From positions 1,922,001-1,986,000 of the forward strand of contig JAJGBQ010000003.1 of the NCBI GenBank assembly GCA_022457065.1: a DNA stretch of 64,000 nucleotides, given 5' to 3'. How positions within the stretch are numbered: position 1 is the stretch's first letter; every line of letters begins with the position of its first letter. Position numbers and translations under genes: made by a program. The stretch comes from Curvularia sp. ZM96. Lineage: Eukaryota > Ascomycota > Dothideomycetes > Pleosporales > Pleosporaceae. Of the stretch, positions 54,610 through 64,000 are shown one piece after another. The notes beneath the pieces were generated by a model. That model saw only the letters and a program-made list of their open reading frames with translations. It was not told the origin of the DNA and ran no database searches.

Positions 54610-57600
54610 GCTCACAGTGAAGCTTAACAGAATACGGATGCAGGCACTAGTAGATTCAGGAGCACAGGATAACTATGTTTCAGCGCACGCAGCTAAGAAA
54701 GCAGGACTTTCGCAACTACGGAAACAACATCCATATCCACTACATATTGCCACTGGCGAGTTAATGCCAAAAGGAAACGAAATAACACACGAGGTTAAAT
54801 AAGTGACGCTCAGCATCCAAGAGCATGAGGAGGAAATTAACCTAGACGTCCTTGGACTAGCTATCCACGACATTATATTAGGACTCCTATGGCTACGGAA
54901 ACATAACCTGCGGATCGACTAGAAGTCGAAGGTGTTTTAATTTAAGTGCTGCGGACTAGGCGCAACCGCAAGCCAGCCTAGACATTGGCAGAGTTCGATA
55001 GTAGATGAGAGTAACATTGCTAAGTAGTGTAATAACGCAGAAAGAGAAGCGTACTCGAAAGGTAGTTCCCTTAATAGGAAGCCAAACCTAGCAGATACTG
55101 ATACTAGGCTAACGGATCACGAAGCTAGAGGTAAATAGGAGAAGAGCGTAACTCCAGAGATCCCTAAACAGTACAGAAGATTCGAACATCTATTTTAGGA
55201 AGTAGTAGACGAACAAGCGTTACTAAAGTATCAACCCTGGGACTATAAGATAGTCTTATAGGAAGGAAAGTAACCGACTTTCGGCCTAATTTATTAACAA
55301 TCGGAACGAGAACTTGTAGTACTATGAGAGTACCTAGACAAGTCATTAGCTAAAGGCTATATACGACCGTCAACATCTCTAGCAGGATACCTAGTTATGT
55401 TCGTACTAAAGAAGGACGGAATAGATCGACTATGCGTCGACTATAGAAAACTAAACGACATCACGGTTAAGAATCGATACCTACTACCGAACATTAAAGA
55501 ACTCTGGGATTAATTATCTCGAGCAAAGATCTTCATAGTATTAGATCTAAGAGACGGATACCACCTTATTAGAATTAAGGAAGGTGAAGAATGGAAAACG
55601 GCTTTCTGAACACGATACGGACACTACGAATACACAGTCATGCCGTTCGGGCTCACGAACGCCCTAGCCACATTTCAAGCACTTATTAATAACGTACTTA
55701 GACCCTATTTAGATATATTCGTTATCGCCTACCTAGATGATATCCTAATCTACTTAGAGAATGAGAAGGACCACACTAGACACGTTATAAAAGTACTTCA
55801 AGCTCTTGACGACTATAGCCTTCGACTTAAGCTAAAGAAGTGTGAATTTTATAAGACTAAGGTTAACTTTCTAGGCTACGTAGTAGGGATAAACGGAGTA
55901 TAAATAAGCGAAGAAAAGATTAAAGTTATTAAGAACTAGCCAACACTAAAGAACGTCACGGACATTTAATTATTTCTTAGATTCGTAAACTTTAACCGAG
56001 AATTCATTAAAGATTACTCTAAGATCGCGACACTAATAACGCGGCTCACACGAAAAGATACCCCATAGAACTGGGATGAAAAGGCCGACAATGCCTTCAA
56101 GACACTTAAGGAAGCATGCATTACGCCACTATACTTTAGGATATTCGTTTCAGGAGTACCACTAAAATTCGAAACCGATACATCGGACTTAGCCTTAGGA
56201 GGCTGCGCCAGCATCTACATTGATGGCAAATGGCACCCGATAGCATATTACTCAAGAAAGTTCTTAGGACTAGAAGAACGATACGACGTACACGACAAGG
56301 AACTACTTATAATAGTTGCATGTCTAAAACATTAGAGAGTATACGTAGAAAGCTGCTTAGAACTTACCGTCTACATAGATCACAAGAACTTAGTACACTT
56401 CACCACCACGAAACCTCTCAATCAACACTAGACCCGCTAGGCTGAGCTACTTGGACAATACAAATTCAAGATTGTGTACACACCAGGAAAAGAAAATGGT
56501 AGAGCAGACGCTCTTAGCCAAAGACCAGATATCGCAGGAACTAAAGAAGTTATCGACACCGCGATACTTAAGCAAAACGAAGATAGATCCCTAGAACTAG
56601 CAAGGACTATTAATAGAATACTCAAAATTAGGAACGATGTACATGAAGACTAGCAAGAAGAAATCATTCGACAACATCACGACGATCTAGTACACGGACA
56701 CCCTAGGATCGCTAGAACAATAGAACTAATTCGACGAAACTACGAATTTAGCAAAATAAAGGACAAGATTATAGCCTTTATCGCCAAATGCGAATAATGC
56801 TAGAAGAATAAGCATAGCACACACGCACTATATAGAGAAATGTAAGCACAAGAACTGCCAGATGCACCCTAGATAGACATCTCTATAGACTTCGTAATAG
56901 GACTACTAGTCTCAAAAGACCCTATAACTAACATTAGCTACGACGCAATTCTAGTTGTAGTAGACAGATTTACTAAGTACGCAGTATATATCGTATTTAG
57001 GAAAGATTACGATGTAGAACAACTCGCATACATATTCTACAACAGAATCACGAGGAACTACGGAATACCAAAGTTAATTACTAGCAATAGAGACAAGCTC
57101 TTCACATCAAACTTTTGGACTACCTTAATGGCAATAATAGGAATAAAAAGAAAGCTATCTATAGCTTACTATCCGGAAACTAATAGATAAACAGAAAGAA
57201 CAAATAGAACTATAAAAACATACCTACGCATCTACACTAACTATTAGTAGAACAATTAGGTATAATTATTACTAATAGCATAATTAGCATATAACAACAA
57301 AACATCGGAATCTATAGGACAAACACTATTTTACGCAAATCACGGGAGATATCTAAATCTCTTTACTAGGACTTTACTAAGCATGAAAATGGAAGTAGCT
57401 ATTGCAACGGCTGAAGAACTAAAGAAAACACACGAATAGTTACGAGAATTACTCGAAAAGGCATAACGCTAGAGCATTTTATATATTAACTAGAAAAGAA
57501 AAATGGCACCTTAGCTAAAGAAGAGGGATAAAGTATACCTACTTACGAAGAACCTTCGAACGAAATGACTAAGCAAAGGACTAGACAACGTTAAGGTCGG

Positions 57601-58050
57601 ACTATTTTAATTTTGAAGCAAAACAGACTAGTAACCTATATATTGGATCTACCACCAGACGCCAAGATACACCTAAGATTCTATGTTAAACTATTAGAAC
57701 TAGCAGACCCTGAAACGCTATTACAAGAAACATTCTACTACGAAATAGAAGAAGACGACGAATATAACGTAGAAGATCTCTGAGGATACCGAGAGACTAG
57801 AAGAAACAATTTCTAAGATGACGACTTCTACTAAGAATAGCTAGTTAAATGGAAAGAATACCTAGAATTAGAAAACACATGGGAACCCGAAGCTAATCTA
57901 CAAAACTGTTAGTAACTACTAAAGAAATATTGAAAACAAAACAATATCTACTATTACACTGGAAGAGCAAAGCTAATAAAAGGAAAACCTGACGAAATAA
58001 GATTCTATAATGGACCTACAATATTACAAGAATTACAAAAAGAAACACGT
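54610..58050 (+). pseudogene. E2 pol: protease, RT, RNase H, integrase, chromodomain (broken)
   Basis: Protease ALVDSGAQDNYVS (about 54645-54685). RT from about 55240, with MPFGLTNALATFQ and catalytic YLDDILIY intact at 55730-55753. RNase H at about 56130-56420. Integrase at about 56640-57450, including the GIPKLI(T)SNRDKLF-like block. Chromodomain at about 57720-57930 (LVKW, NTWEPE type). The frame is broken by TAG/TAA stops and some frame changes. This copy could be read by a related active element but is itself inactive. Confidence 0.88.
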
Positions 58051-58054
58051 ACTA

Positions 58055-58672
58055 TTAAGAAGAGAAAACAGGAGCATCGCCAGGATTCGAGGGCGAGGCG
58101 AGGGCGTCTAAGGACCCCAAAGTACTCTACATAACCGGCGAAAACCCCACTAACGCATCCGCCGCGGGGCAATCTAGAGACTCTTGCGCATCCACATCAT
58201 CACCACCTTCGCGCAAGGTGTCCGCCAGACACATGGTCTTTTTCGTAGCACGCTCCTTAGCCTGCTTTAAAATCTTCTTATTTCGCATTAAGCGCGAAAT
58301 CACCTGAGCTAATAACTGCTTATCTTCATCTACCTTCTTTTAATACTCTTCACGAGTCTTGTCTAAGAACACCCACGACATGTTGACACATGGGTGGCCT
58401 AGACGAGTGCACTTGGAGCACTTTAAACGCTTGCCGTCGACCTCGGGCATCGCGACGCACTAACGGTTGTTTGCGAAACAATAATCGTAGGGGACGGGCG
58501 CAGGGAGGCTGTTGCGACGAATCTTAAGAGCAAGACGAAGATGTTCTTTGGATCTGGGGGCAGATATTGTTAGCCACAGGCATACGGAAAAGCTTGAGGA
58601 CAAGCTTAGGAAGGAGGGAGATGGTGTTACGAACCTGAAGGAAGGAGGCACGGCGGTTAAGTTAAGGAACAT
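58055..58672 (-). pseudogene. E2 antisense ORF, Cys-rich plus coiled coil
   Basis: One minus-strand frame runs from an ATG inside the 3' LTR (58672), or from an inner ATG at 58450, to a stop at 58057-58055. It reads DYCFANNR, a TAG, CVAMPEVDGKRLKCSKCTRL, then a long charged helix (DEDKQLLAQVISRLMRNKKI). The Cys pattern C-x2-C-x6-C suggests a zinc-binding module. Three stops, each one transition from Gln or Trp, are the only breaks in 206 codons. The function is unknown; an element-encoded regulator or a captured host gene are both possible. Confidence 0.68.
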
Positions 58673-59049
58673 TGATACCTAGTCGATGGGGCCATATGTA
58701 ACGCGGGGGTTAGTGTCACGTGACTCCCTTGGACCTCTATGCACGAGGAGGGGTCTTGGCAGACTTCTTGTATATAAGCTATAGAGGAAAGCTCCTCGTA
58801 CATCAGCCACCGAGCAATCCTCGGACTCCTCTGACCGAGGGTTACGAGCATCACTAGTATATAGGATAGGCATTGAGCCCTTATGGCTTGATGTGTTTAA
58901 CTTAAGTTATGAGTACAAGTATCTATAATATAATAGTTACTTGTAGAGACATTGTTTATATCACCCTGTTGCTTTATCCGCGAAAAACAACCTCAGAGTC
59001 TTGACACCAGAAGTCTTATATTACTTCCACTCAAGATCCACTCTTAACA
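58625..59049 (+). repeat. E2 3' LTR, 425 bp
   Basis: Same length as the 5' LTR. It differs by transitions (for example GACACCCAG against GATACCTAG). Confidence 0.93.
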
Positions 59050-59054
59050 TCAAC

Positions 59055-59380
59055 CTACTATTGCTCGCGACGCCTTAGAATTTTCCTTTGTTTACGAAGA
59101 CGATCCTTCTTCGCACGAGCCGCCAGCAGGGCATCTAACGCCACGGACTTAGTAGCGTTAGCCTCGGCTTCCTACTACTCCAAACGCGCTAACTCCTAAT
59201 CTAACTTTTCGAAGTTCAGAAGCAGAACCTCTACTAGCACACACGACTTCACCCCGTTACGAAAATAATTTCTACACTTCTTCTTTAATAACGATATCTA
59301 ACACTCTAGATTCTTCTTCGCGCAATACTAACAAGAAACTATCGCGATTTCTCTAGTTTAATTAATACGATCGCTAATAG
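59055..59380 (-). pseudogene. E1 antisense ORF, 5' part
   Basis: Minus-strand frame with SC-stop-YCAKKNLEC, then KKKCRNYFRNGVKSC and a coiled-coil-like EAEANATKSVALDALLAARA. Joined to 51983-52187 across the E2 insertion it matches the E0 and E2 antisense ORFs in place and layout. Breaks are TAG/TAA stops. Confidence 0.6.
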
Positions 59381-59457
59381 AATAACGATAGATAGTAGTT
59401 CTAGAAACTATTAGTACAACGGTTTATAAGAACATAAAACTAGAAAGGGGGAGGTAG

Positions 59458-59891
59458 TATTACGAACCTAAAGAAATAAGAGCAAGAGTAGAAGTTAAGA
59501 AAAGAGAAATTACTGTGTCTCTCTCTTGCGACCCTTATTTAGGCCAGCCTATATAAGCCAATAACGTGTGTTCTATAAGGCTTAGCGGAACGCTACTATA
59601 GAATAAGTTACGTATATTCTATATATATTACGAAGTTCTATAAAGTACTACGCGCGGAATATAGCGAAATAACATAGAACGATAGAATATTACACAAGTA
59701 TATAGGAATAGGTATTAGGCTCTTATAGCTCGATATATTTAACTTAAGTTATAAGTACAAGTACCTATAATATAATAGTTACTTGTAGAGACACTGTTCA
59801 TATCACTCTATTACTTTATCCGCGAAAACTAACCTTAGAGTCTTGACACTAGAAGTCTTATATTACTTCCACTCAAGATCCACTCTTAACA
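59458..59891 (+). repeat. E1 3' LTR, 434 bp
   Basis: Starts TATTACGAACC (G-to-A against the 5' LTR) and ends CTTAACA; CAGAT follows. Confidence 0.92.
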
Positions 59892-59896
59892 CAGAT

Positions 59897-60624
59897 GAGT
59901 CTATCACACTTATTGTTATTTCCAAGACCTCCTTATTAAGTCCTGTGGCTATGCTAGATGACAGCGGCAATGGGCTGAAGTATGACAAGCTAGTTGATGT
60001 GTTAAGCGAGCGAGCTAATATAAGGGGCAACCTGACTTGCAGCAAAAACTGGGAACAAGCAAACAAGCCAAGTAAAGTTGAGTGGAGCCTCGGGGTTTGA
60101 TTGGTTGAACAGTGGAAACATAGTTTGCATGTGGCCATGCGTACAGGCCTGACAGCCATCAAGAGGCGCTCTGAATGGCTAACATACGATCACGGTTCCG
60201 TGTCCTCTTCTTCGCTTCCACGTGCAAGATCCAAACGGACGCTACCCTGTGAACCCGGGGATGATCCAGAGACTTTTGTCCAAATAGTTGGACTCGCTTA
60301 TCATTTCCCTGTAAAATCCTAACGGGCACTACCCCACAAACAAGGGGGCTAAATGATGCGCGTCAGCCCTAGCAGACTGACCTATGAGCCTCTATGAGGC
60401 TCGCTTGCGATTCTTGGGAATTCCCTAGTCAAAACCGGGGAGATAACACCGTGGAGCCTGGACACGGCAAGTTGACAGGTTGCCATGAGTCGTGCTCTAG
60501 CTCATTGTGGGGGGTTACCAGGTACATAACCACTTGCCTTGCTGGCTGCATGTAAAGGGATCGGCACAAGCCCCTCAAGTTTTTACCACCGTTTCGGTAC
60601 AGCTACTGAACCAAGCCAGGCATC
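59897..60624. other. Intergenic, no gene supported
   Basis: Normal base composition resumes. ORFs at 59843-60100 and 60101-60322 start in or abut the E1 LTR and show no family features. The promoter of the 60625 gene should be near the right end. Confidence 0.45.
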
Positions 60625-61853
60625 ATGGGTTCACCCGACAGCTCTACCGTCTCTTTGTGGCTATGTCTTTGTCTTTCTGTCGTCCTCCTGTGTACAAGAG
60701 TCGTACTACGTCGCATAAAGCACCAGCACTTCAACCCCGGCGATTACTGGTGCATCGCGGCAGCAGTTTTCATTACTGGAAGATTGGTGGCAAACTATTT
60801 TCTCCTCGAGTGGGGTTCTACAAGAAGTAATTACCATCGGTCGTAACACAAAACCATCAGGCTGATGCCATGACAGCATTATCAACAGAAGCACGTCTTG
60901 AGTTGCTCCGCCCAGAGAATGCAGCAAAGGCTGCGGACATCATCAAAGGGAGCAAGATTGTCCTCTTTACTCGCGCCCTCTTAGTTTGCACGTAAGATTT
61001 TGCCCTCTGTTGCACCGCTTTTCTAACATCCCAATCTAGGTTGTGGGTCTTGAAGATGGCAGTGCTTGATTCAATGGCTAAACTGATATCACGCATGCCT
61101 TATGAACGAATCATTCTAATAGCATCTCAAATGGCGATTGCTTTAACTTTCGCTGCATCTATGGTTACGAATTTTGTTGGATGTCGCCCTTTCGAACGGT
61201 ATTGGCAAATACACCCAAACCCTGGAGAATGGTATGGCTTAATTAAACACGGCTTCATAATGCATACTAACACACACAGCGTTGTTGGGAACATTTGGCT
61301 GATAACATATGAGGTCAGCAACATAGTCACTGATGCTGTCCTAATGGCTGTACCTTTGACACTCATAATATCGTCAAAGATGCCTTTATTCCAGTATGCT
61401 GCTGAGCCCTTCGCCCTGTCTCGAGGCGTTGGAAGTAATCGCTAACTTGTTTTCAGACGTCTTCGAATCGTCGGCCTATTCAGCGCCGGTGTATTTCTCA
61501 TCGCAGTCAGCATCGTCCGGATCCAGTTGGGCAAAGACTCTCGGACACAGCAGGGTCACACAGTTTGGGCATCCCTCGAAGTTCTTTTCGCTGTCTTTGT
61601 ATCCGTGACTCCTGCCTTCTATGCGCTTGTCCGGAATCGCAATGAGCACGACTCTACATCCAAGCACTTCACTCATACCACTCGTCGATATAGCAACAAA
61701 TTCAAGAGTGAGAACGGACGCAATTCTGTTGTGTGGGTTGAGTTGAAAGAGGGCTCCATTGGAGCAGACAATTCGAGCATGGTTGGCATCTTGGCCAAGA
61801 CAGAGATTGAGCTGCGGAGAGAACCGGTTAAAGACGAGAAGATGTCTAGCTAA
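60625..61853 (+). CDS. Fungal rhodopsin-like integral membrane protein, 339 aa
   Basis: Five exons: 60625-60826, 60877-60991, 61040-61231, 61280-61393 and 61457-61853. The introns are 50, 48, 48 and 63 bp; each has a GT donor and AG acceptor, with CTGAT, CTAAC, CTAAC and CTAAC branch sites. The joined frame is 1020 nt. It belongs to the large ascomycete family of seven-helix proteins with the rhodopsin (SatP-type) domain: VVLRRIKHQHFNPGDYWCIA after helix 1, FVGCRPFERYW, IVTDAVLMAVPLTLI, LRIVGLFSAGVFLIAVSIVR. The C-terminal tail is cytosolic and charged. The third intron is a multiple of three, so an unspliced reading adds 16 residues. The exact function is unknown. Confidence 0.88.
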
Positions 61854-62369
61854 ATTCTTCATTCTCAAAGATATTTTTATTAATGTTGTTGTTTGGTTGA
61901 CAGTTCTGTTCATTGTCCTATTGCATGGCACTATTGTTGCAACAGGAAGGCGTATCTTCGAATCTCTCAGGCAAACTCAGCACTTCCTATTAGAAGGATG
62001 TCAAAAAATTATATTCAGAGCATGCGAGCTCAAGAGTTGAATATATCATGACAGCCCTATCAGCGAATATGCAGTATAATTCAGAAGATATGAAAGTAAA
62101 TTATATCTGCAACTTCATATAGCACTAATTATTAGATCCATTTGTCAGGGAGACTAGAGAGTAAAAACTAGCCTTCGCTTTGCATTAGATGCTGCAATAA
62201 CGGTGCATGAGCACGAACCTTAGTAGATACTTTGAACTATTATCATTGGTCAGCCGAGTCTGTCAAACGAACAAGTGGTAACCTGGTTCGGTACAACCCT
62301 TTACCACAACTACTCATCACTAGTAATATTCAACCTCACTGTTAATTTTCAGCTTTGGTGCCAGCAGAC
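61854..62369. other. Intergenic, no gene supported
   Basis: Downstream region of the rhodopsin-like gene and upstream region of the kinase fragment; somewhat AT-rich. Confidence 0.45.
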
Positions 62370-62687
62370 ATGAAAAGAGTGGTAGCGCCCCTATTTCTGA
62401 ATACCACAATGGCAAGCCGCTGCATCCTACACAAATACAAACGGGGTTTCGCTCCATGTACACGGCTGTGCACAACGACAATGACTAGCCGTTATACCGC
62501 TGACATTCGCACGGCCGACAACTTTGAAGGAATCGATTTGCAGGTGAAGATTGAGGAAGAACACGTCCCCAACTATAAGGCAGAAAGATTATATCCTGTA
62601 CGGATTGGTGAGATATTCAACTCTCGGTACCAGGTCATTTTCAAGCTCGGGTTCGGTACAGCCTCGACCGTTTGGCATGGTATCTAA
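62370..62687 (+). pseudogene. SRPK-like kinase N-terminal fragment
   Basis: EEEHVPNYKAERLYPVRIGE, then FNSRYQVIFKLGFGTASTVW, is the start of an SR-protein-kinase-type catalytic domain, including the Gly-rich loop GFGTAS. The frame stops three residues later (HGI-stop). A GTATCT after TVWHG could be a donor, but no VAIK lysine, HRD or DFG segments follow within 600 bp. It is either a truncated kinase or a very short product. The N-terminus MASRCILHKYKRG could be a mitochondrial-type leader. Confidence 0.6.
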
Positions 62688-62693
62688 ACCTAA

Positions 62694-63236
62694 ATGGGGC
62701 TGCATGACATCAAACACCCACTCCGTCTGCGCGCGTACTGTTCAAGGTTTCGCTTTAGCTTCTTTCCCGCTCAGCTGTGTAAAGAACGGAACCATTCCTT
62801 GTTCGATCTGTGCGCTTATTGTTCGATGTACCAAAAAGAATATCTGCCGGAAATAGTCCCAACCGAATGTACGTCTCCCCCTTCTACTATGGATATCGAA
62901 CAGTGGGCAGATTTTTTCATCCGGCAATTGAACTGCCTCAGGCCTATCTCTAAACTCCTGGGAGCCATGAATGGAACCTGGTTAGTTGGTTTAAGAGAGG
63001 GCAAGATACTAGTTTGTGTTACCATTGGGAGAGAGACTGGCTGTGTGATGATCCACATACATTACAAATATCAGTTACTCGGCAATGTCAGCCATGTTCC
63101 CCTAGTCCAAGAACTAGGCGCCAGATGGGGTCTCTTAGATCTTGAACGTCCCCGCGAGGTGGACTGGTTTCTGACATATAAATCACAACAGCGACTCAAG
63201 AGCGGTACACTCCGGATAAAAGCGCCAGCCGCATAG
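62694..63236 (+). CDS. Orphan ORF, 180 aa
   Basis: I do not recognise this ORF. It starts 6 bp after the kinase fragment stops. Features: a Cys-containing N-terminal part (LFDLCAYCSMYQKEYLPEIV), then a compact region with WLVGLREGKILVCVTIG and IHIHYKYQLLG that looks like a globular alpha/beta domain, and a C-terminal Lys/Arg-rich tail. It could be the downstream part of the same degraded locus joined by an intron, or an independent gene. Confidence 0.4.
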   Translation: MGLHDIKHPLRLRAYCSRFRFSFFPAQLCKERNHSLFDLCAYCSMYQKEYLPEIVPTECTSPPSTMDIEQWADFFIRQLNCLRPISKLLGAMNGTWLVGLREGKILVCVTIGRETGCVMIHIHYKYQLLGNVSHVPLVQELGARWGLLDLERPREVDWFLTYKSQQRLKSGTLRIKAPAA

Positions 63237-63508
63237 ACCCGCCGAGTCAGCGAAACCTACTCAGTTTATAGAAACCATCATTTTATCGCCTAGGCATTCT
63301 CTTGTTTAGTCGGGAGTCATGGGTGAGCGCCCAGGTTTAGGGTCTCAACTTGATTGATCTGATTGTCAGCAAGTCGGTGGCTTTGACTGGAGCCTCAACG
63401 TCATTAAAGCACACGGAGTATCACATCAGAGTCTGATAAAAATGTATATTGAAATGTTCTCCAAGCCACATTCCCTTCTCGACTACAAGAAACTTTCCTT
63501 TGATCTCT
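63237..63508. other. Intergenic
   Basis: Short gap between two convergent units; probably the 3' UTR of the defensin-like gene. Confidence 0.4.
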
Positions 63509-63906
63509 CTATTTGTTGCAGCAGCACCTGCTGAATCCAAGGTAGCAAGACTCCATGACATGAAAACCACCCCGGTTCTGGCAGTACCACTCGCATTTCT
63601 TGGCCCAGTCTACTCGGCATCCAGAGCGAGCTCCAGGACAACCCTAGGACTGATTAATATTCTTCTGAGAGAGACGACTGAGAGAGACGACTGAGAGAGA
63701 CGACTGAGAGAGACGACTGAGAGAGACGACTGAGAGAGACGACTGAGAGAGACGACTGAGAGAGACGACTGAGAGAGACTTACACGAGGGAGAAGACCAG
63801 CAGCCTCGGCCTCGGCTTCACGAGCTTCGAGGGAAGAGAGGGTTGGTGTAGCAGCAACGGCAGTGCTAAAGGCAGCGATGATAGCGACGATGGTAGTGGA
63901 CTTCAT
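63509..63906 (-). CDS. Secreted defensin-like cysteine-rich peptide, 85 aa
   Basis: Exon 1 is 63906-63784 (41 codons) and exon 2 is 63643-63509. The intron (140 bp) starts GTAAGT and ends CCTAG; phase 0 joining gives 258 nt. Residues 1-18 are a clear signal peptide (MKSTTIVAIIAAFSTAVA). An acidic propeptide (EAREAEAEAA) ends in LLPR. The mature part is about 44 residues with eight Cys. Counted from its first residue they lie at 2, 9, 17, 21, 33, 40, 41 and 42. The C-x3-C, then 11, then C, then 6, then C-x-C spacing fits the CS-alpha-beta fold of fungal defensins, which act outside the cell on microbial membranes or cell-wall precursors. An effector role is an alternative. Without splicing the frame reads a Ser/Leu repeat and misses the Cys exon. 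Confidence 0.72.
63667..63780. repeat. 13-bp minisatellite inside the defensin-like intron
   Basis: GAGAGAGACGACT is repeated eight times plus a partial copy. On the gene strand each unit gives TCTCTCAG, resembling a pyrimidine tract plus acceptor. It fills most of the intron and starts directly after the donor GTAAGT. Confidence 0.95.
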
Positions 63907-64000
63907 GGTGAAAGAAGGATGAGTTTTCAAGAGTGAACACAGTTGGGAGAGGTCGTTGGTGGTTGAGGGTTGTTGATTGAGTTGTTGAGATGTCTGGATG
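63907..64000 (-). promoter_or_regulatory. 5' leader of the defensin-like gene
   Basis: CA-rich on the gene strand (CAACAACCCTCAACCACCAA type), as often seen in fungal 5' UTRs. The window ends before the promoter. Confidence 0.4.

Larger units (their letters stand above)
52193..59049 (+). mobile_element. E2: complete Gypsy element nested in E1
   Basis: LTRs of 425 bp each (52193-52617, 58625-59049) and a 5-bp duplication TCAAC (52188-52192, 59050-59054). Total length is 6857 bp. A purine tract (GGAAGGAGGGAGATGG) precedes the 3' LTR. The LTRs differ almost only by C/T and G/A transitions. It is much less mutated than E1 but still has many TAG/TAA stops. Confidence 0.95.
46111..59891 (+). mobile_element. 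E1: complete Gypsy element, RIP-mutated, interrupted by E2
   Basis: LTRs of 434 bp at 46111-46544 and 59458-59891, with a perfect 5-bp duplication CAGAT (46106-46110, 59892-59896). Without E2 it is about 6.9 kb. A purine tract (AGAAAGGGGGAGG) precedes the 3' LTR. The order gag, protease, RT, RNase H, integrase, chromodomain identifies a chromovirus-type Ty3/Gypsy. Decay is severe on the CpA-to-TpA pattern. Confidence 0.93.

Noticed and set aside
1..64000. A Starship giant transposon
   Set aside because: NLR, patatin and HET genes are typical Starship cargo, but no DUF3435-type tyrosine recombinase frame is visible; the element could only extend beyond the window.

Overview
The window reads as nuclear DNA of a filamentous ascomycete, most likely a dothideomycete of the Pleosporales type. 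The grounds are 46-79 bp introns with GTANGT-like donors and CTAAC/CTGA branch sites, HET-domain and NLR genes, Tad/I-like LINE and Ty3/Gypsy (chromovirus-type) retrotransposons, and CpA-to-TpA decay with TAG/TAA stops typical of repeat-induced point mutation (RIP). Genus level is inference only. No transposase, Starship-type tyrosine recombinase, tRNA or CRISPR was seen.

Layout. 1-2208: a minisatellite and an unrecognised two-exon gene. 2419-20312: two paralogous copies of one dispersed repeat (R). Comparing them exposes later insertions: three small MITEs, a 164-bp solo LTR, a 10.7-kb element (N1, 3308-14031) with long inverted ends around an intact HET-NB-ARC-TPR gene (and a LINE inside one arm), and a 2.7-kb element (N2, 17322-19986) around an intact HET gene. 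15730-22240: repeats full of short perfect hairpins that share CTAGCGT/ACGCTAG ends. 22709-27524: patatin-NB-ARC-TPR gene with one in-frame stop. 28090-31354: F-box and kinase-like genes. 31752-36739: a third inverted-repeat element (N3) around a HET-NACHT-WD40 gene. 36855-38165: a broken relative of N1 (HET pseudogene plus arm fragment). 38651-38967: a compound minisatellite. 40088-42183: an RNase III-like mini-protein and a chromodomain protein.

43590-59891 is an AT-rich RIP-mutated block: a remnant Gypsy element (E0), then a complete Gypsy element (E1; 434-bp LTRs, 5-bp duplication CAGAT) with a younger, less mutated one (E2; 425-bp LTRs, duplication TCAAC) nested in it. All three carry, between pol and the 3' LTR, an antisense reading frame for a Cys-rich plus coiled-coil protein. 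60625-63906 returns to genes: a rhodopsin-like membrane protein, an SRPK-kinase N-terminal fragment with an orphan ORF, and a spliced secreted defensin-like cysteine-rich peptide whose intron is a 13-bp minisatellite.

The most notable theme is that three incompatibility/NLR-type genes (HET-NB-ARC-TPR, HET, HET-NACHT-WD40) each lie inside a TA-flanked inverted-repeat unit, and two of these units share terminal bases with the local MITEs. This suggests non-autonomous DNA elements that move whole NLR genes. The architecture and target duplications are visible in the sequence; mobility and function are inference.
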